Assembly (NCBI GenBank): GCA_003559215.1
Contig: PWMF01000034.1
Location: 55,545 to 119,544 of the forward strand
DNA: 64,000 nucleotides
Source: Natrialbaceae archaeon
GTDB taxonomy: Archaea > Halobacteriota > Halobacteria > Halobacteriales > Natrialbaceae
Reading direction: 5' to 3'
A model generated the notes under the pieces. That model was given only the letters and a program-made list of their open reading frames with translations, was not told where the DNA came from and did not search any database. How positions within the stretch are numbered: the stretch's first letter is position 1; the number at the start of each line of letters is the position of its first letter. Of the stretch, positions 1-8,297 are shown piece after piece. Position numbers and translations under genes: made by a program.

Positions 1-696
1 GACCGCCTCGTCGATGGCGTCGTCGAGTTCGTCGTACACCTCGCCGACGACGTCGAACAGCGTGTTCTCTAAGTACCACTGGACGTTGCGGGCCTCGTCG
101 GCGACTTCGGGCTGGCGCTTTCGCACCTGTGGAGTCTGCCAAAGGCTCGTTACCTCCGCGTCGATGTCCCGCCAGACCTGGTCGCGCTCCTTGTCGGTCA
201 GCAGCCGCTCGTCGAGCGTCTCGAGGTGGGTCGCGATCGCCCGCAGCTTCGATTTGACCGTCTTGCGCCGGGCCTCGGTCGGGTGGGCGGTGAACGTCGG
301 CTCGATCAGTACGTCGTCGAGGACCTGCTGGACCGTCTCGACGTCGGTTTCGGCGAGCTCGGCCGCAGCCGTCTCGAGGCTGTCCTCGAGGGTCTCTTCC
401 TGGGAACCTGTTCGGATCGAGCGCACGCGCTCGCGCTCTTCGGCGAGGTTGATCAGCTCGAAGTACGTGGTGAACGCCCTGGCGACGACCCGCTGCTGGT
501 GGGGCGAGAGGTTGTTAAGCTCGGTCGCGAGCGAGTCCCGCGACTCGAGGTCGCCTGCCCGGTAGTCGATCGCGGTCGTCCGACAGGACTCGACCGTCTC
601 GAACGCCCGTCGCGAGGTCTGGTCCTCGAGCACGTCTCCTAGAAGCGTCCCGAGTTCGCGAACGTCCTGGCGCACAGTCCTGTTATGCAGTGTCAT
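1..696 (-). CDS. ppc: Phosphoenolpyruvate carboxylase, N-terminal part (runs off left edge)
   Basis: The minus strand is open from an ATG at 694-696 to the window edge, giving about 232 residues that begin MTLHNRTVRQDVRELG. The decisive motif is FTAHPTEARR near residue 138, the catalytic His signature of bacterial-type PEP carboxylase, followed by the LTDKERDQVWRDIDAEVTSL helix region. The enzyme carboxylates PEP to oxaloacetate, replenishing the TCA cycle in the cytoplasm. About three quarters of the usual ~890 residues lie outside the window. Plus-strand frames over the same bases have no recognisable content and are shadows. It faces a long AT-rich spacer on its 5' side that should carry its promoter. 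Confidence 0.93.
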   Translation of the reverse strand, partial: MTLHNRTVRQDVRELGTLLGDVLEDQTSRRAFETVESCRTTAIDYRAGDLESRDSLATELNNLSPHQQRVVARAFTTYFELINLAEERERVRSIRTGSQEETLEDSLETAAAELAETDVETVQQVLDDVLIEPTFTAHPTEARRKTVKSKLRAIATHLETLDERLLTDKERDQVWRDIDAEVTSLWQTPQVRKRQPEVADEARNVQWYLENTLFDVVGEVYDELDDAIDEAV

Positions 697-1288
697 TACA
701 GGGTCGTACGGACTACGGGTTAAAAATCCCCATCCAGTCCCGAAACCTTGCCTCACGCATCTTTTTCCCTGATAGTTATGCCGATCAGAACGGGTCGGAC
801 GGATCCTCGAGCGACGGATCGATCCGCCTCGAGCGCCGTCGCTTTGACGTCCACCGAAGGAGATCATCCCGATCGCGTCACTGGTATATATCCTGATCAG
901 ATACCGTAAGCATAGAATATCATAAGAGTAGACCGAAGATCCAGATACAGCAGTTCCGACCGATCTACACGTTTAGCTCCCTCTACTACCTCTCTTCTTT
1001 GTTCAGCGTAGTTTATGAGATGTGTTAATTCGTTACCGATCCCATAGGGAGAGGCGTTTATACTAGATAAAATGATCGTATCTTAGTGCGGTAGTTATAC
1101 CACACAGCCGATTCGATCGCACGAGTTAATTACGAACGTACCTGCGTAATAACAGAATTTTCATAGTAAAATAATTAGGCGGTAGACAGATTGTGGATCG
1201 GGTCGGACGACGCCAGGAACGACTCCTGTGAGCGGCGCGTGAGAGAGCCGCGTTCCGGTCGAGTCCTGTCGACCGGCGAGCCGTCCCT
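697..1288. other. 590-bp non-coding spacer, AT-rich from about 890 to 1190
   Basis: No convincing gene on either strand. The first 30 nt upstream of ppc and the stretch from about 890 to 1190 are far richer in A/T than the flanking genes and contain several TATA-like words (for example near 888-896 and 1053-1062). The ppc promoter must lie here. No tRNA-like cloverleaf or repeat was seen. A small structured RNA cannot be excluded by eye. Confidence 0.5.
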
Positions 1289-2263
1289 TCACTTCGCGTC
1301 GCGAACGGCTTCGTTCAGTTCCGGAACGACCTCGTGGAGGTCACCGATCACGGCCCAGTCGGCCTTCTGGACGATCGCCGCCTCGGGATCCGTGTTGATC
1401 GCGAGCAGCGTATCCGCGCCCTTGCAGCCGACCATATGCTGAACCGCGCCGCTGATGCCGCAGGCGATGTAGACGTCCGGGCTGATCTTCGCGCCGGTCT
1501 GTCCGACCTGGTCGTCGTGGGGGCGCCACCCCTCGTTAACCGCGGCTCGAGAGGCCCCAACCGTTCCGCCCAGCAGCGCCGCCAGCTCCTCGAGCTGGTC
1601 GTAGTCCTCGGCGCTGCCCACGCCCCGGCCGCCGCTGACGACGACCCGGGCCTCGCCCAGCGGGATCCCCTCCTCGTCGCCCATCTCGACGCGATCTACC
1701 TGCACCGAGAACCGATCGTCCTCGAGTTCGGGCTCGAACGTCGAAACCGACGGTTCCGTCGGCGACGCGGCGGGTTCGATCGGGAACTCGTGTTCAGCAG
1801 CCGTCAGTAGTTTGTGCTCGCCCTCGAGGCGGGCGTGCTCGATCAGGCTGCCGCCCCAGCGGTTGCGCTGCAGTTCGTAAGCGCCGTCGTCGGCGACCTC
1901 GGCCGCGAGACAGTTCGTCGCCAGCGGCGCGTCGAGGGAGGCGCCGACGCGGGCCAGCACCTCGCGGCCGCGGTCGGTGCCCGGCGCCGTGATCGTCTCC
2001 GCCTCGCGCTCGGACGCGAGCTGGACGACGCTCTCGGCCCAGGCGTCGGGCGCGTAGCGCTCGAGGCGGTCGTGAGCGATGCGGTGGACCGCTTCGACGC
2101 CGTGATCGCCGAGGTCGTCGCCTAGCGCGTCGGCCCCGTCGCCGAAGGCGACGGCCTCGAGCGGCTGACCCTCTGCGGTCGCCAGCTCGCGGGCCATCGC
2201 GAGCGACTCGAGTGAGGTCTCCTCGGGCGCGCCGCCGTCGTGTTCGACGAGCGCGAGGATCAT
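1289..2263 (-). CDS. etfA: Electron transfer flavoprotein alpha subunit
   Basis: 324 residues, the usual size. The N-terminal half is the ETF N-domain and the C-terminal half carries the FAD-binding signature, with VVSGGRGVG, GQTGAKISPDVYIACGISGA and the AINTDPEAAI segment. With EtfB it forms the soluble heterodimer that takes electrons from FAD dehydrogenases and passes them to the membrane. Its ATG overlaps the etfB stop by 4 nt (ATGA), so translation is probably coupled. It is third in the operon after the GcvT-fused FAD dehydrogenase and etfB, which makes that dehydrogenase its likely electron donor. No ETF:quinone oxidoreductase gene is visible in the window. Confidence 0.95.
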   Translation of the reverse strand: MILALVEHDGGAPEETSLESLAMARELATAEGQPLEAVAFGDGADALGDDLGDHGVEAVHRIAHDRLERYAPDAWAESVVQLASEREAETITAPGTDRGREVLARVGASLDAPLATNCLAAEVADDGAYELQRNRWGGSLIEHARLEGEHKLLTAAEHEFPIEPAASPTEPSVSTFEPELEDDRFSVQVDRVEMGDEEGIPLGEARVVVSGGRGVGSAEDYDQLEELAALLGGTVGASRAAVNEGWRPHDDQVGQTGAKISPDVYIACGISGAVQHMVGCKGADTLLAINTDPEAAIVQKADWAVIGDLHEVVPELNEAVRDAK

Positions 2264-3027
2264 ACGACCTCCACCTCCTCGGCGAGAATCTCGACGATTT
2301 CGGGCACCGCATCCGGTCCCTCGCCCAGGATCTCCGCGGGCGAGTCGTCGGTCTCGGGCGCCTCCAGGCGGACCTTCTCGAGGCCGCCCGGCCTCGTCTC
2401 GGCCCGGGGCTCCATGCTCTCGATCTCCTGGCGCCGGGCCTGCATCTTGGCCCGCATCGAGGCGTAGCGGGGCTCATTGAGCCCTTCCTTGACGGTGACG
2501 ACGGCTGGCAGGTCGACCTCGTACACCTCTTCGCCGCCAGAGATCTCGCGTTTCGCGATCGCGGTACCGTCCTCGATTTCGAGGTCCTTGACCCCGGTGA
2601 CACAGGGGTACCCCAGTTCGTTCGCGACGCGGACGCCAACCTGGTAGTTGGCCGCGTCGGCCGACTCGTTGCCGAACAGCAGCAGGTCGAACCCATCGTC
2701 GTCGAGCCGACCGATTCCGTCGGCGATCGCGTCCGCGGTCGCCCGCGGCGACCACTCCTCCTCGTCGGTCTCGAGCAGCGTCGCCTCGTCGGCCTGCATG
2801 GCCAGTCCCGTTCGGAGCTGCTCGTCCGCCTCGGGTGGGCCGAGGGTGAGGACGTGGGTCGAGCCGCCGTGGGTCTCGACCTGCGCGACCGCTTCCTCGA
2901 TCGCACACTCCTCGTGGGGGCTCATCGTAAAGCCCAGCCCACTCGCGTCGATTCGCTGCTCGTCCTCGGTGAGGACGATCTTGGCGCCCGTGTTCGGGAC
3001 GCGTTTGATACAGGCGAGTACGTTCAT
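2260..3027 (-). CDS. etfB: Electron transfer flavoprotein beta subunit
   Basis: 255 residues starting MNVLACIKRVPNTGAK at the ATG 3025-3027. It is a typical ETF beta adenine-nucleotide-binding fold, with LGFTMSPHEECAIEEAV near the N-terminus and the family segment LPAVVTVKEGLNEPRYASM in the second half. The same frame is open far upstream, but that part is a shadow of the neighbouring dehydrogenase. Only 2 nt separate this start from the dehydrogenase stop, and the 3' end overlaps etfA by 4 nt, so all three genes form one transcript. It supplies the AMP-binding half of ETF that accepts electrons from FAD dehydrogenases. Confidence 0.95.
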   Translation of the reverse strand: MNVLACIKRVPNTGAKIVLTEDEQRIDASGLGFTMSPHEECAIEEAVAQVETHGGSTHVLTLGPPEADEQLRTGLAMQADEATLLETDEEEWSPRATADAIADGIGRLDDDGFDLLLFGNESADAANYQVGVRVANELGYPCVTGVKDLEIEDGTAIAKREISGGEEVYEVDLPAVVTVKEGLNEPRYASMRAKMQARRQEIESMEPRAETRPGGLEKVRLEAPETDDSPAEILGEGPDAVPEIVEILAEEVEVV

Positions 3028-3029
3028 CG

Positions 3030-5561
3030 TTAGCTCCGGATGCGGTCGTTCTCGGGGTCGAACAGCGGCTCGCTGCCGGCGACCTCGACGGTAACGGGAT
3101 ACTGCTGGCCCATGTACTCGACCGCGAGCTCTCGGCCCTCCTCGGCGTACTCCGGCGGGAGGTACGCCATCAGGAGGTGTTTCCCGACGGTCGGGCCGGT
3201 TCCCGCGCTGGTGACGTAGGACTCGCGGCCCTCCTCGTCGACGATCACCTCGCCGTCGTCGTCCAGGACGGGCTCGCCGCCGAGCATGAATCGGGGCTCG
3301 CCGCCGTCGGGCGCGTGGTCGGCCACGGAGAGGGTACACAGCGTCGCCGCGTTCTCGGTCTCGACGGCCTCCGCGTAGGCGTCCTTCCCGACGAAGTCGG
3401 CGTCCTTGATGCCGTGGAACGAAAGCCCGGCCTCCGAGGGGTCGTACTCGAGTTCGAGCTCGTGGCCGTGGAGGCGGTACCCCTTCTCCATGCGGCCGGT
3501 GGTGCCGTAGACGCCCATCCCGACGGGACGGATGTCGTGGTCCTCGCCGGCCTCCTCGATCAGGTCCCAGAGCCGTCGGCCCTGGCCCATCGGTGCGTAG
3601 AGCTCCCAGCCGCGCTCGCCGACGTACGACAGCCGCATCGCCCAGGCGTCGACCTCGCCGACGGTGACCTCCTGGGCGGTGTAGGGCGGAAACGCCTCGT
3701 GGGAGACGTCCTCCTCGGCGGCCGACTGGAGTACCTCGCGCGCGTTCGGTCCCCAGACGCCCAGCGTACACAGCGACTCGGAGTTGTCGATCATCGTGAC
3801 GTCGGCGTCCGCAGGAACGTGGCTTCCGAACCAGGCCCGGTCGGAGCCCGCGGCGGCCCCGCCCGTGATCAGCCGGAAGTGATCGGGTCCGAGTCGGGCG
3901 ATCGTCAGGTCCGAGACGAAGCCGCCGTTTTCCGCCAGGATCGGCGTGTACACCGTCTTCCCGACGTCGACGTCGATCCGGCCGACCGCCATTCCCTCGA
4001 GGAATCCGCAGGCGTCCTCGCCCCGGAAGTCGAAGATGCCGAAACCCATGTCCCCGACCATCGCGACCTCGTCGCGCATGTGGAGGTGTTCGGCCAGGAT
4101 AATCGGCGACCACCACCGCGAGTCCCACTCGTTGGGCCGTCGCAGGTCCTCGAGCTCCTCGTCGTAGCGCTCGAGGAGGTCCTCGTTGGACTCGTACCAC
4201 TGGGGACGCTCCCAGCCGGCGGCCTCGAAGAACCGGGCACCGAGATCGTCCTGGCGGTCGTAGAACGGGCTGGTCCGTAGCGGACGGGAGCTCTGCCACT
4301 GCTCGTGGGGGTGGACGATGCCGTAGATCTTCTGGAACCCCTCGTGGGCGCGGTTCTTGACGAACCGCCTCGAGGTGCCGTACTCGTAGAAGCGGTTGAC
4401 GTCCGAGCCGTGGAGGTCGATATCGGACCAGCCACGGGTCATCCACTGGGCGACAGCCTCGCCGACCGCGGGGGCCTCCTTGATCCAGACCGCGGCGCAG
4501 GACCACAGCCCCTCGACGTCCTGGAGCGGGCCCAGCAGCGGGGCGCCGTCGGGGGTGACCGACAGCAGCCCGTCGATCTCGTGTCGGACGCCAGCCTCGG
4601 GGTCGTCGAGCAGTTCGGGAACCATCTCGAGGGCGTCGTGCATCGACTGTTCGAACGCGTCGTCGGTCAGCGGCGGCTGCGTCGGCGACAGCGGCGCCTC
4701 GTCGATCGAGGGGATCTCGTCGACGTCCCAGAGAATCGGGCGGTGCTGGTAGGAGCCGACCTCGAGGTCGTTGCCGTGCTGGCGCTCGTACATCTGGGTG
4801 TCCATGTCGCGGAGGACCGGGAAGGAGATCTCGCCCTCGTAGTCCTCGAAAAACGAGATCGGGCCGACGCTGACCATCTGGTGGACCGCCGGCGTCAGCG
4901 GGATCTCGACGCCGGCCATCGCGGCGATCTTCGGGCTCCAGAGCCCGCAGGCGATGGCGACCTCGTCGGCCTCGACGGTGCCCCGATCGGTCTCGACCGC
5001 GCTGATCGCGCCGTCCTCGACGTGGAGGTCGAGTACCGCCGTGTTCGGCGACACCGTCAGTCCGCCGTCGGTGTACTCGTCGGCGCGCGCCCGCATCACC
5101 TCGCCGGCCCGCAGCGGGTCACAGGTCCCCGCACCCGGGCTGTAGAACCCGCCCTCGATCAGGTCGGTGTTAGCGTACGGCACCATCTCCTCGACCTCCT
5201 CGACCGAGAGCAGCCGCCCGGGCTCGCCCCAGGCCTTCGCGGACTGGACGCGGCGTTCGAGCTCCGCCATGCGCTCTTCGGTCCGGGCGACCTCGATTCC
5301 CCCGCTGTTGGTGAAGGTGTCCATGTCCTCGTACTGCTCGATGCTCCGACGGGTGAGGTGGGTTATCTCCTTGGAGTGTTCGACCGGCATCAGGAAGTTC
5401 GACGCGTGACCGGTCGAGCCGCCGGGATCCGGCAGCGGACCCTTGTCCAGCAACAGGATGTCCTCCCGACCCTGCTTCGCGAGGTGGTACGCGAGACTGT
5501 TGCCGACGACTCCCGCACCGATGACGACGGTGCCCGCACTCGAGGGGAACGCGTCGCTCAT
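3030..5561 (-). CDS. FAD-dependent dimethylglycine/sarcosine dehydrogenase fused to a GcvT (THF-binding) domain
   Basis: 843 residues, the length of dimethylglycine dehydrogenases/oxidases (about 830-860). Residues 10-370 form a DAO-type FAD domain with VVIGAGVVGNS and LLLDKG. GGSTGHASN (His52) sits where the family attaches FAD covalently to His. A linker domain at about 375-430 leads to GcvT domains at about 440-835. Relatives oxidatively N-demethylate dimethylglycine or sarcosine and load the carbon on tetrahydrofolate as 5,10-methylene-THF. Co-transcription with etfB-etfA implies electrons go to ETF, not O2. The start is the ATG at 5559-5561. The exact substrate (dimethylglycine, sarcosine or another N-methyl amine) cannot be told from sequence. 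Confidence 0.88.
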   Translation of the reverse strand: MSDAFPSSAGTVVIGAGVVGNSLAYHLAKQGREDILLLDKGPLPDPGGSTGHASNFLMPVEHSKEITHLTRRSIEQYEDMDTFTNSGGIEVARTEERMAELERRVQSAKAWGEPGRLLSVEEVEEMVPYANTDLIEGGFYSPGAGTCDPLRAGEVMRARADEYTDGGLTVSPNTAVLDLHVEDGAISAVETDRGTVEADEVAIACGLWSPKIAAMAGVEIPLTPAVHQMVSVGPISFFEDYEGEISFPVLRDMDTQMYERQHGNDLEVGSYQHRPILWDVDEIPSIDEAPLSPTQPPLTDDAFEQSMHDALEMVPELLDDPEAGVRHEIDGLLSVTPDGAPLLGPLQDVEGLWSCAAVWIKEAPAVGEAVAQWMTRGWSDIDLHGSDVNRFYEYGTSRRFVKNRAHEGFQKIYGIVHPHEQWQSSRPLRTSPFYDRQDDLGARFFEAAGWERPQWYESNEDLLERYDEELEDLRRPNEWDSRWWSPIILAEHLHMRDEVAMVGDMGFGIFDFRGEDACGFLEGMAVGRIDVDVGKTVYTPILAENGGFVSDLTIARLGPDHFRLITGGAAAGSDRAWFGSHVPADADVTMIDNSESLCTLGVWGPNAREVLQSAAEEDVSHEAFPPYTAQEVTVGEVDAWAMRLSYVGERGWELYAPMGQGRRLWDLIEEAGEDHDIRPVGMGVYGTTGRMEKGYRLHGHELELEYDPSEAGLSFHGIKDADFVGKDAYAEAVETENAATLCTLSVADHAPDGGEPRFMLGGEPVLDDDGEVIVDEEGRESYVTSAGTGPTVGKHLLMAYLPPEYAEEGRELAVEYMGQQYPVTVEVAGSEPLFDPENDRIRS

Positions 5562-5869
5562 CTCCGATCGCCTCCCTCGAGACCGTCCCTCGGACTCCCG
5601 TTCGGATGCTGCCCATTCGGCACATGCATGTTGTTATCTATCATACTACGACCTAGTATCCTGTCAACGATACCCAGGATATTAAATTCCCGTAATAGGC
5701 GCGAGTACGCCGAGTTACGGGCGAACCAGTTCGGTCGGAACCCCCATGGTTGAGTACCGAGCCGCAGGTCGACGCGTCGGCCGAGCCCGGTTTGGGTCGG
5801 GATCTCGTCGTATCCGGAACGCTATACGTGAGCTAACACTTATCACGGCTTCGAGAAAAGGTATGCTAG
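5562..5869. promoter_or_regulatory. Divergent promoter region between the dehydrogenase-ETF operon and fhs
   Basis: 308 nt without a gene. It contains an AT-rich core around 5630-5705 that probably carries the promoter of the leftward dehydrogenase operon, and a TATA-like CTTATC near 5839-5844 about 26-31 nt upstream of the fhs start. Co-regulation of the two divergent units from this shared region is plausible but inferred. Confidence 0.5.
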
Positions 5870-7585
5870 ATGACGGATTTGAACCAGGACGGGGCGATCC
5901 CGACCGACTACGAGATCGCACAGAACACCGAGAAGCATCCGATCGCCGACGTCGTCGAGCCGTACGGGCTCGCGGAGGCGGACCTCGAGCCGATCGGCGA
6001 CTACAAGGCGAAGGTCTCCTTCGAGGCGATCGAGCGGCTCCGAAACGAACGATCGGACGACGGGAAGCTGATCCTCGTCACGGGGATGACGCCGACGCCG
6101 CTGGGCGAGGGAAAGACGGTGACGACGGTCGGGCTCGGGCAGGCGTTCAACCGGATCGACCGCGACGCGCTGGTCGCGATCCGGGAGCCGTCGCTGGGGC
6201 CGGTCTTCGGCGTGAAAGGCGGCGCCGCGGGTGGGGGGTACTCCCAGGTGCTCCCGATGGAGGACATCAACCTCCACTTCACGGGCGATCTCCACGCGCT
6301 CACCTCGGCACACAATCTGATCTCGACGATGCTCGACAACCACATCAAGCAGGGCAACGAGCTCGATATCGCGGTCAACTGGGTCAACTGGCCCCGCGCG
6401 ATCGACATGAACGATCGGGTCCTCCGGGAGACCGTGATCGGCCTGGGCGGCGAGGTCACCGGAGTCCCCCGTGAGGACGGTTTCATCCTGACGGCGGCCT
6501 CCGAGATGATGGCCGTGCTCTGTCTCGCGGACGGCCTCGAGGACCTCAAGGCCCGCATCGGTCGGATCATCGTCGCCTACGACGAGGCGGGCGAGCCGAT
6601 CACGGTCGACGACATCGGCGCGACCGACGCCGCAGCCATCCTGCTGAAGGACGCGCTCAAACCCAACGTCGTCCAGACGATCGAAGGGACGCCCGCGTTC
6701 GTCCACGGCGGTCCCTTCGCGAACATCGCCCACGGGACCAACTCGCTGATCGCCGACGAGGTCGCGGCCCACCTCTCGGAGTACCTCGTCACCGAGGCCG
6801 GCTTCGGCTCCGATCTGGGCGCCGAGAAGTTCATGAACATCGTCTGCCGGTTCGGCGAGATGGAGCCCGACGCGGTCACCCTCGTCGCGTCGGTCCGGGC
6901 GCTGAAGTATCACGGCCAGGATATGTGGCCGCCGAACCTCGAGGAGTTAGAAGACGAGAACGTCGAGGCCGTCGAGCGCGGGCTCGAGAACCTCGATAAA
7001 CACGTCGCGAACCTCCGGAAGTTCGGCGTCCCCGTCGTCGTCGCACTCAACCGCTTCCCGGACGACGCCGACGCGGAGGTCGAGGCCGTCCTCGAGCACT
7101 GCGAGACGGAACTCGAGGTTCGGGCCGCAGAGTCGACGGTGTTCAGCGACGGCGGCGAGGGCGGCGTCGACCTCGCCGAGAGCCTCGTCGACGCGGCCGA
7201 AACCGAGTCGTCGTTCGAGCCGCTGTACGACCTCGACGTGTCGATCGAGGAGAAGACCGAGACCGTCGCAACCGAGATCTACGGCGCCGACGGCGTCGAG
7301 TACCACAGCGACGCCGAGAGCGACATCGAACGGCTCACCGAGCACGGGTTCGACGACGTGCCGATCTGTATCTCGAAGACGTTTCACTCGCTGAGCGACG
7401 ACGCCAGCCGCAAGGGCGTCCCTGAGGACTGGACCCTCGAGGTCAACGAGGTCTACCCCTCCGCGGGCGCGGGCTTTCTCGTCGTGTTGACCGCGGACGT
7501 GCTCACCCTGCCCGGCCTCCCCGAGGAGCCGGCAGCCGCGAACATGGAACTGCACCCGGACGGAAGCATCGACGGGCTGTTCTGA
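5870..7585 (+). CDS. fhs: Formate-tetrahydrofolate ligase (10-formyl-THF synthetase)
   Basis: 571 residues beginning MTDLNQDGAIPTDYEIAQ, close to the 555-570 usual for Fhs. The P-loop is GMTPTPLGEGKT at 72-83, followed by VKGGAAGGGYSQVLPMEDINLHFTGD and AHNLISTMLDNH, all diagnostic of the family. It interconverts formate + THF + ATP and 10-formyl-THF. In a catabolic setting the reverse reaction releases formate and makes ATP. An ATG at 5863 is in another frame and gives no family match, so 5870 is chosen. Next to the ETF-coupled demethylase, formate dehydrogenase, MetF and FolD, it most likely serves C1 oxidation. Confidence 0.95.
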   Translation: MTDLNQDGAIPTDYEIAQNTEKHPIADVVEPYGLAEADLEPIGDYKAKVSFEAIERLRNERSDDGKLILVTGMTPTPLGEGKTVTTVGLGQAFNRIDRDALVAIREPSLGPVFGVKGGAAGGGYSQVLPMEDINLHFTGDLHALTSAHNLISTMLDNHIKQGNELDIAVNWVNWPRAIDMNDRVLRETVIGLGGEVTGVPREDGFILTAASEMMAVLCLADGLEDLKARIGRIIVAYDEAGEPITVDDIGATDAAAILLKDALKPNVVQTIEGTPAFVHGGPFANIAHGTNSLIADEVAAHLSEYLVTEAGFGSDLGAEKFMNIVCRFGEMEPDAVTLVASVRALKYHGQDMWPPNLEELEDENVEAVERGLENLDKHVANLRKFGVPVVVALNRFPDDADAEVEAVLEHCETELEVRAAESTVFSDGGEGGVDLAESLVDAAETESSFEPLYDLDVSIEEKTETVATEIYGADGVEYHSDAESDIERLTEHGFDDVPICISKTFHSLSDDASRKGVPEDWTLEVNEVYPSAGAGFLVVLTADVLTLPGLPEEPAAANMELHPDGSIDGLF

Positions 7586-7591
7586 ACCGGC

Positions 7592-8164
7592 TTACGTCCC
7601 CGCTTCCGACCGGCGACCGAGCAGCCACAGCGCGCGATAGCAGTCCCACAGTTCGCAGTCACAGCGGTCGGCCACCGCTCGACAGCGATCGAGGTAGCGC
7701 TCGTAGTCCTCGGCGCCGGGCGCCTCGGGGTACGGTTCCTCGAGTTCCCCGTGTTCGCGTAACACCGTCCACTCGCGGGCGCTCATCACCAGGTACCGGT
7801 CGGGCTCGAGGAACTGCAGGAACGCCGTCCCGACCGACAGGTCGACGCCCTCGAGCGCCGTCAGCGCCTCGAGTTTCGCGGCCGTCGTCTCGGCCTCGAG
7901 CGCGCCCTCGATCGCCGCCTCGAGGGCCTCGAACTCGTTGTCGCCGAACCGTTCCTCGGCGGCGCGCCGTTTCGCGTCGGGGTACCGACCGAGGAAGCGC
8001 CGGAAGTGCCACTGGACGATCCACTCGACGTCGCGCCAGCCGTACGATCCCTCCGCGAGCGTCGCGGGCAACAGCTCGCGGTGTTCGTCCTCGACGGCCG
8101 CGAGCGGCTGTTCGTCCGGGTACTCGCCGGCGAGTTCTGCCACCGTATCCGAGGAGAGAGCCAT
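7592..8164 (-). CDS. Conserved-type hypothetical protein, 190 aa, mostly helical
   Basis: 190 residues, acidic and soluble, with no signal peptide or membrane span. Its second half (LTALEGVDLSVGTAFLQFL, then PDRYLVMSAREW, then a CRAVADRCDCELWDCYRALW helix) resembles the helix-hairpin-helix layout of DNA-glycosylase-like small proteins, but no catalytic Lys/Asp signature can be assigned. It sits convergent to fhs with 6 nt between stops and is divergent from fdhA. I do not recognise the family, and a nucleic-acid role is only a suggestion. Confidence 0.75.
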   Translation of the reverse strand: MALSSDTVAELAGEYPDEQPLAAVEDEHRELLPATLAEGSYGWRDVEWIVQWHFRRFLGRYPDAKRRAAEERFGDNEFEALEAAIEGALEAETTAAKLEALTALEGVDLSVGTAFLQFLEPDRYLVMSAREWTVLREHGELEEPYPEAPGAEDYERYLDRCRAVADRCDCELWDCYRALWLLGRRSEAGT

Positions 8165-8258
8165 CGTCGGTCGGTTATCCGCCCGGCAGTGTGAACGTTT
8201 CCCTCACGGGAGCGGGAGAAACTTTCATACCTCGTCGAGGGAAACGGTACAGTAGATC

Positions 8259-8297
8259 ATGAGTAGCACCCGCACAGGTGATTCCGATGGCGACTGA
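8259..8297 (+). other. 12-codon micro-ORF overlapping the fdhA start
   Basis: An ATG at 8259 opens a 12-codon frame that ends at TGA 8295-8297, 10 nt past the A of the fdhA ATG (and spanning the alternative GTG). It is in a different frame from fdhA. This geometry would allow translational coupling, but whether it is translated is unknown. Confidence 0.3.

Noticed and set aside
14..642. Plus-strand reading frames over the left edge
   Set aside because: They lie opposite PEP carboxylase with its TAHPTEARR motif; the products are low-complexity shadows.
2212..5753. Long plus-strand frames opposite the ETF and dehydrogenase genes
   Set aside because: Arg/Val-rich translations typical of antisense frames in GC-rich DNA, with no family motif.
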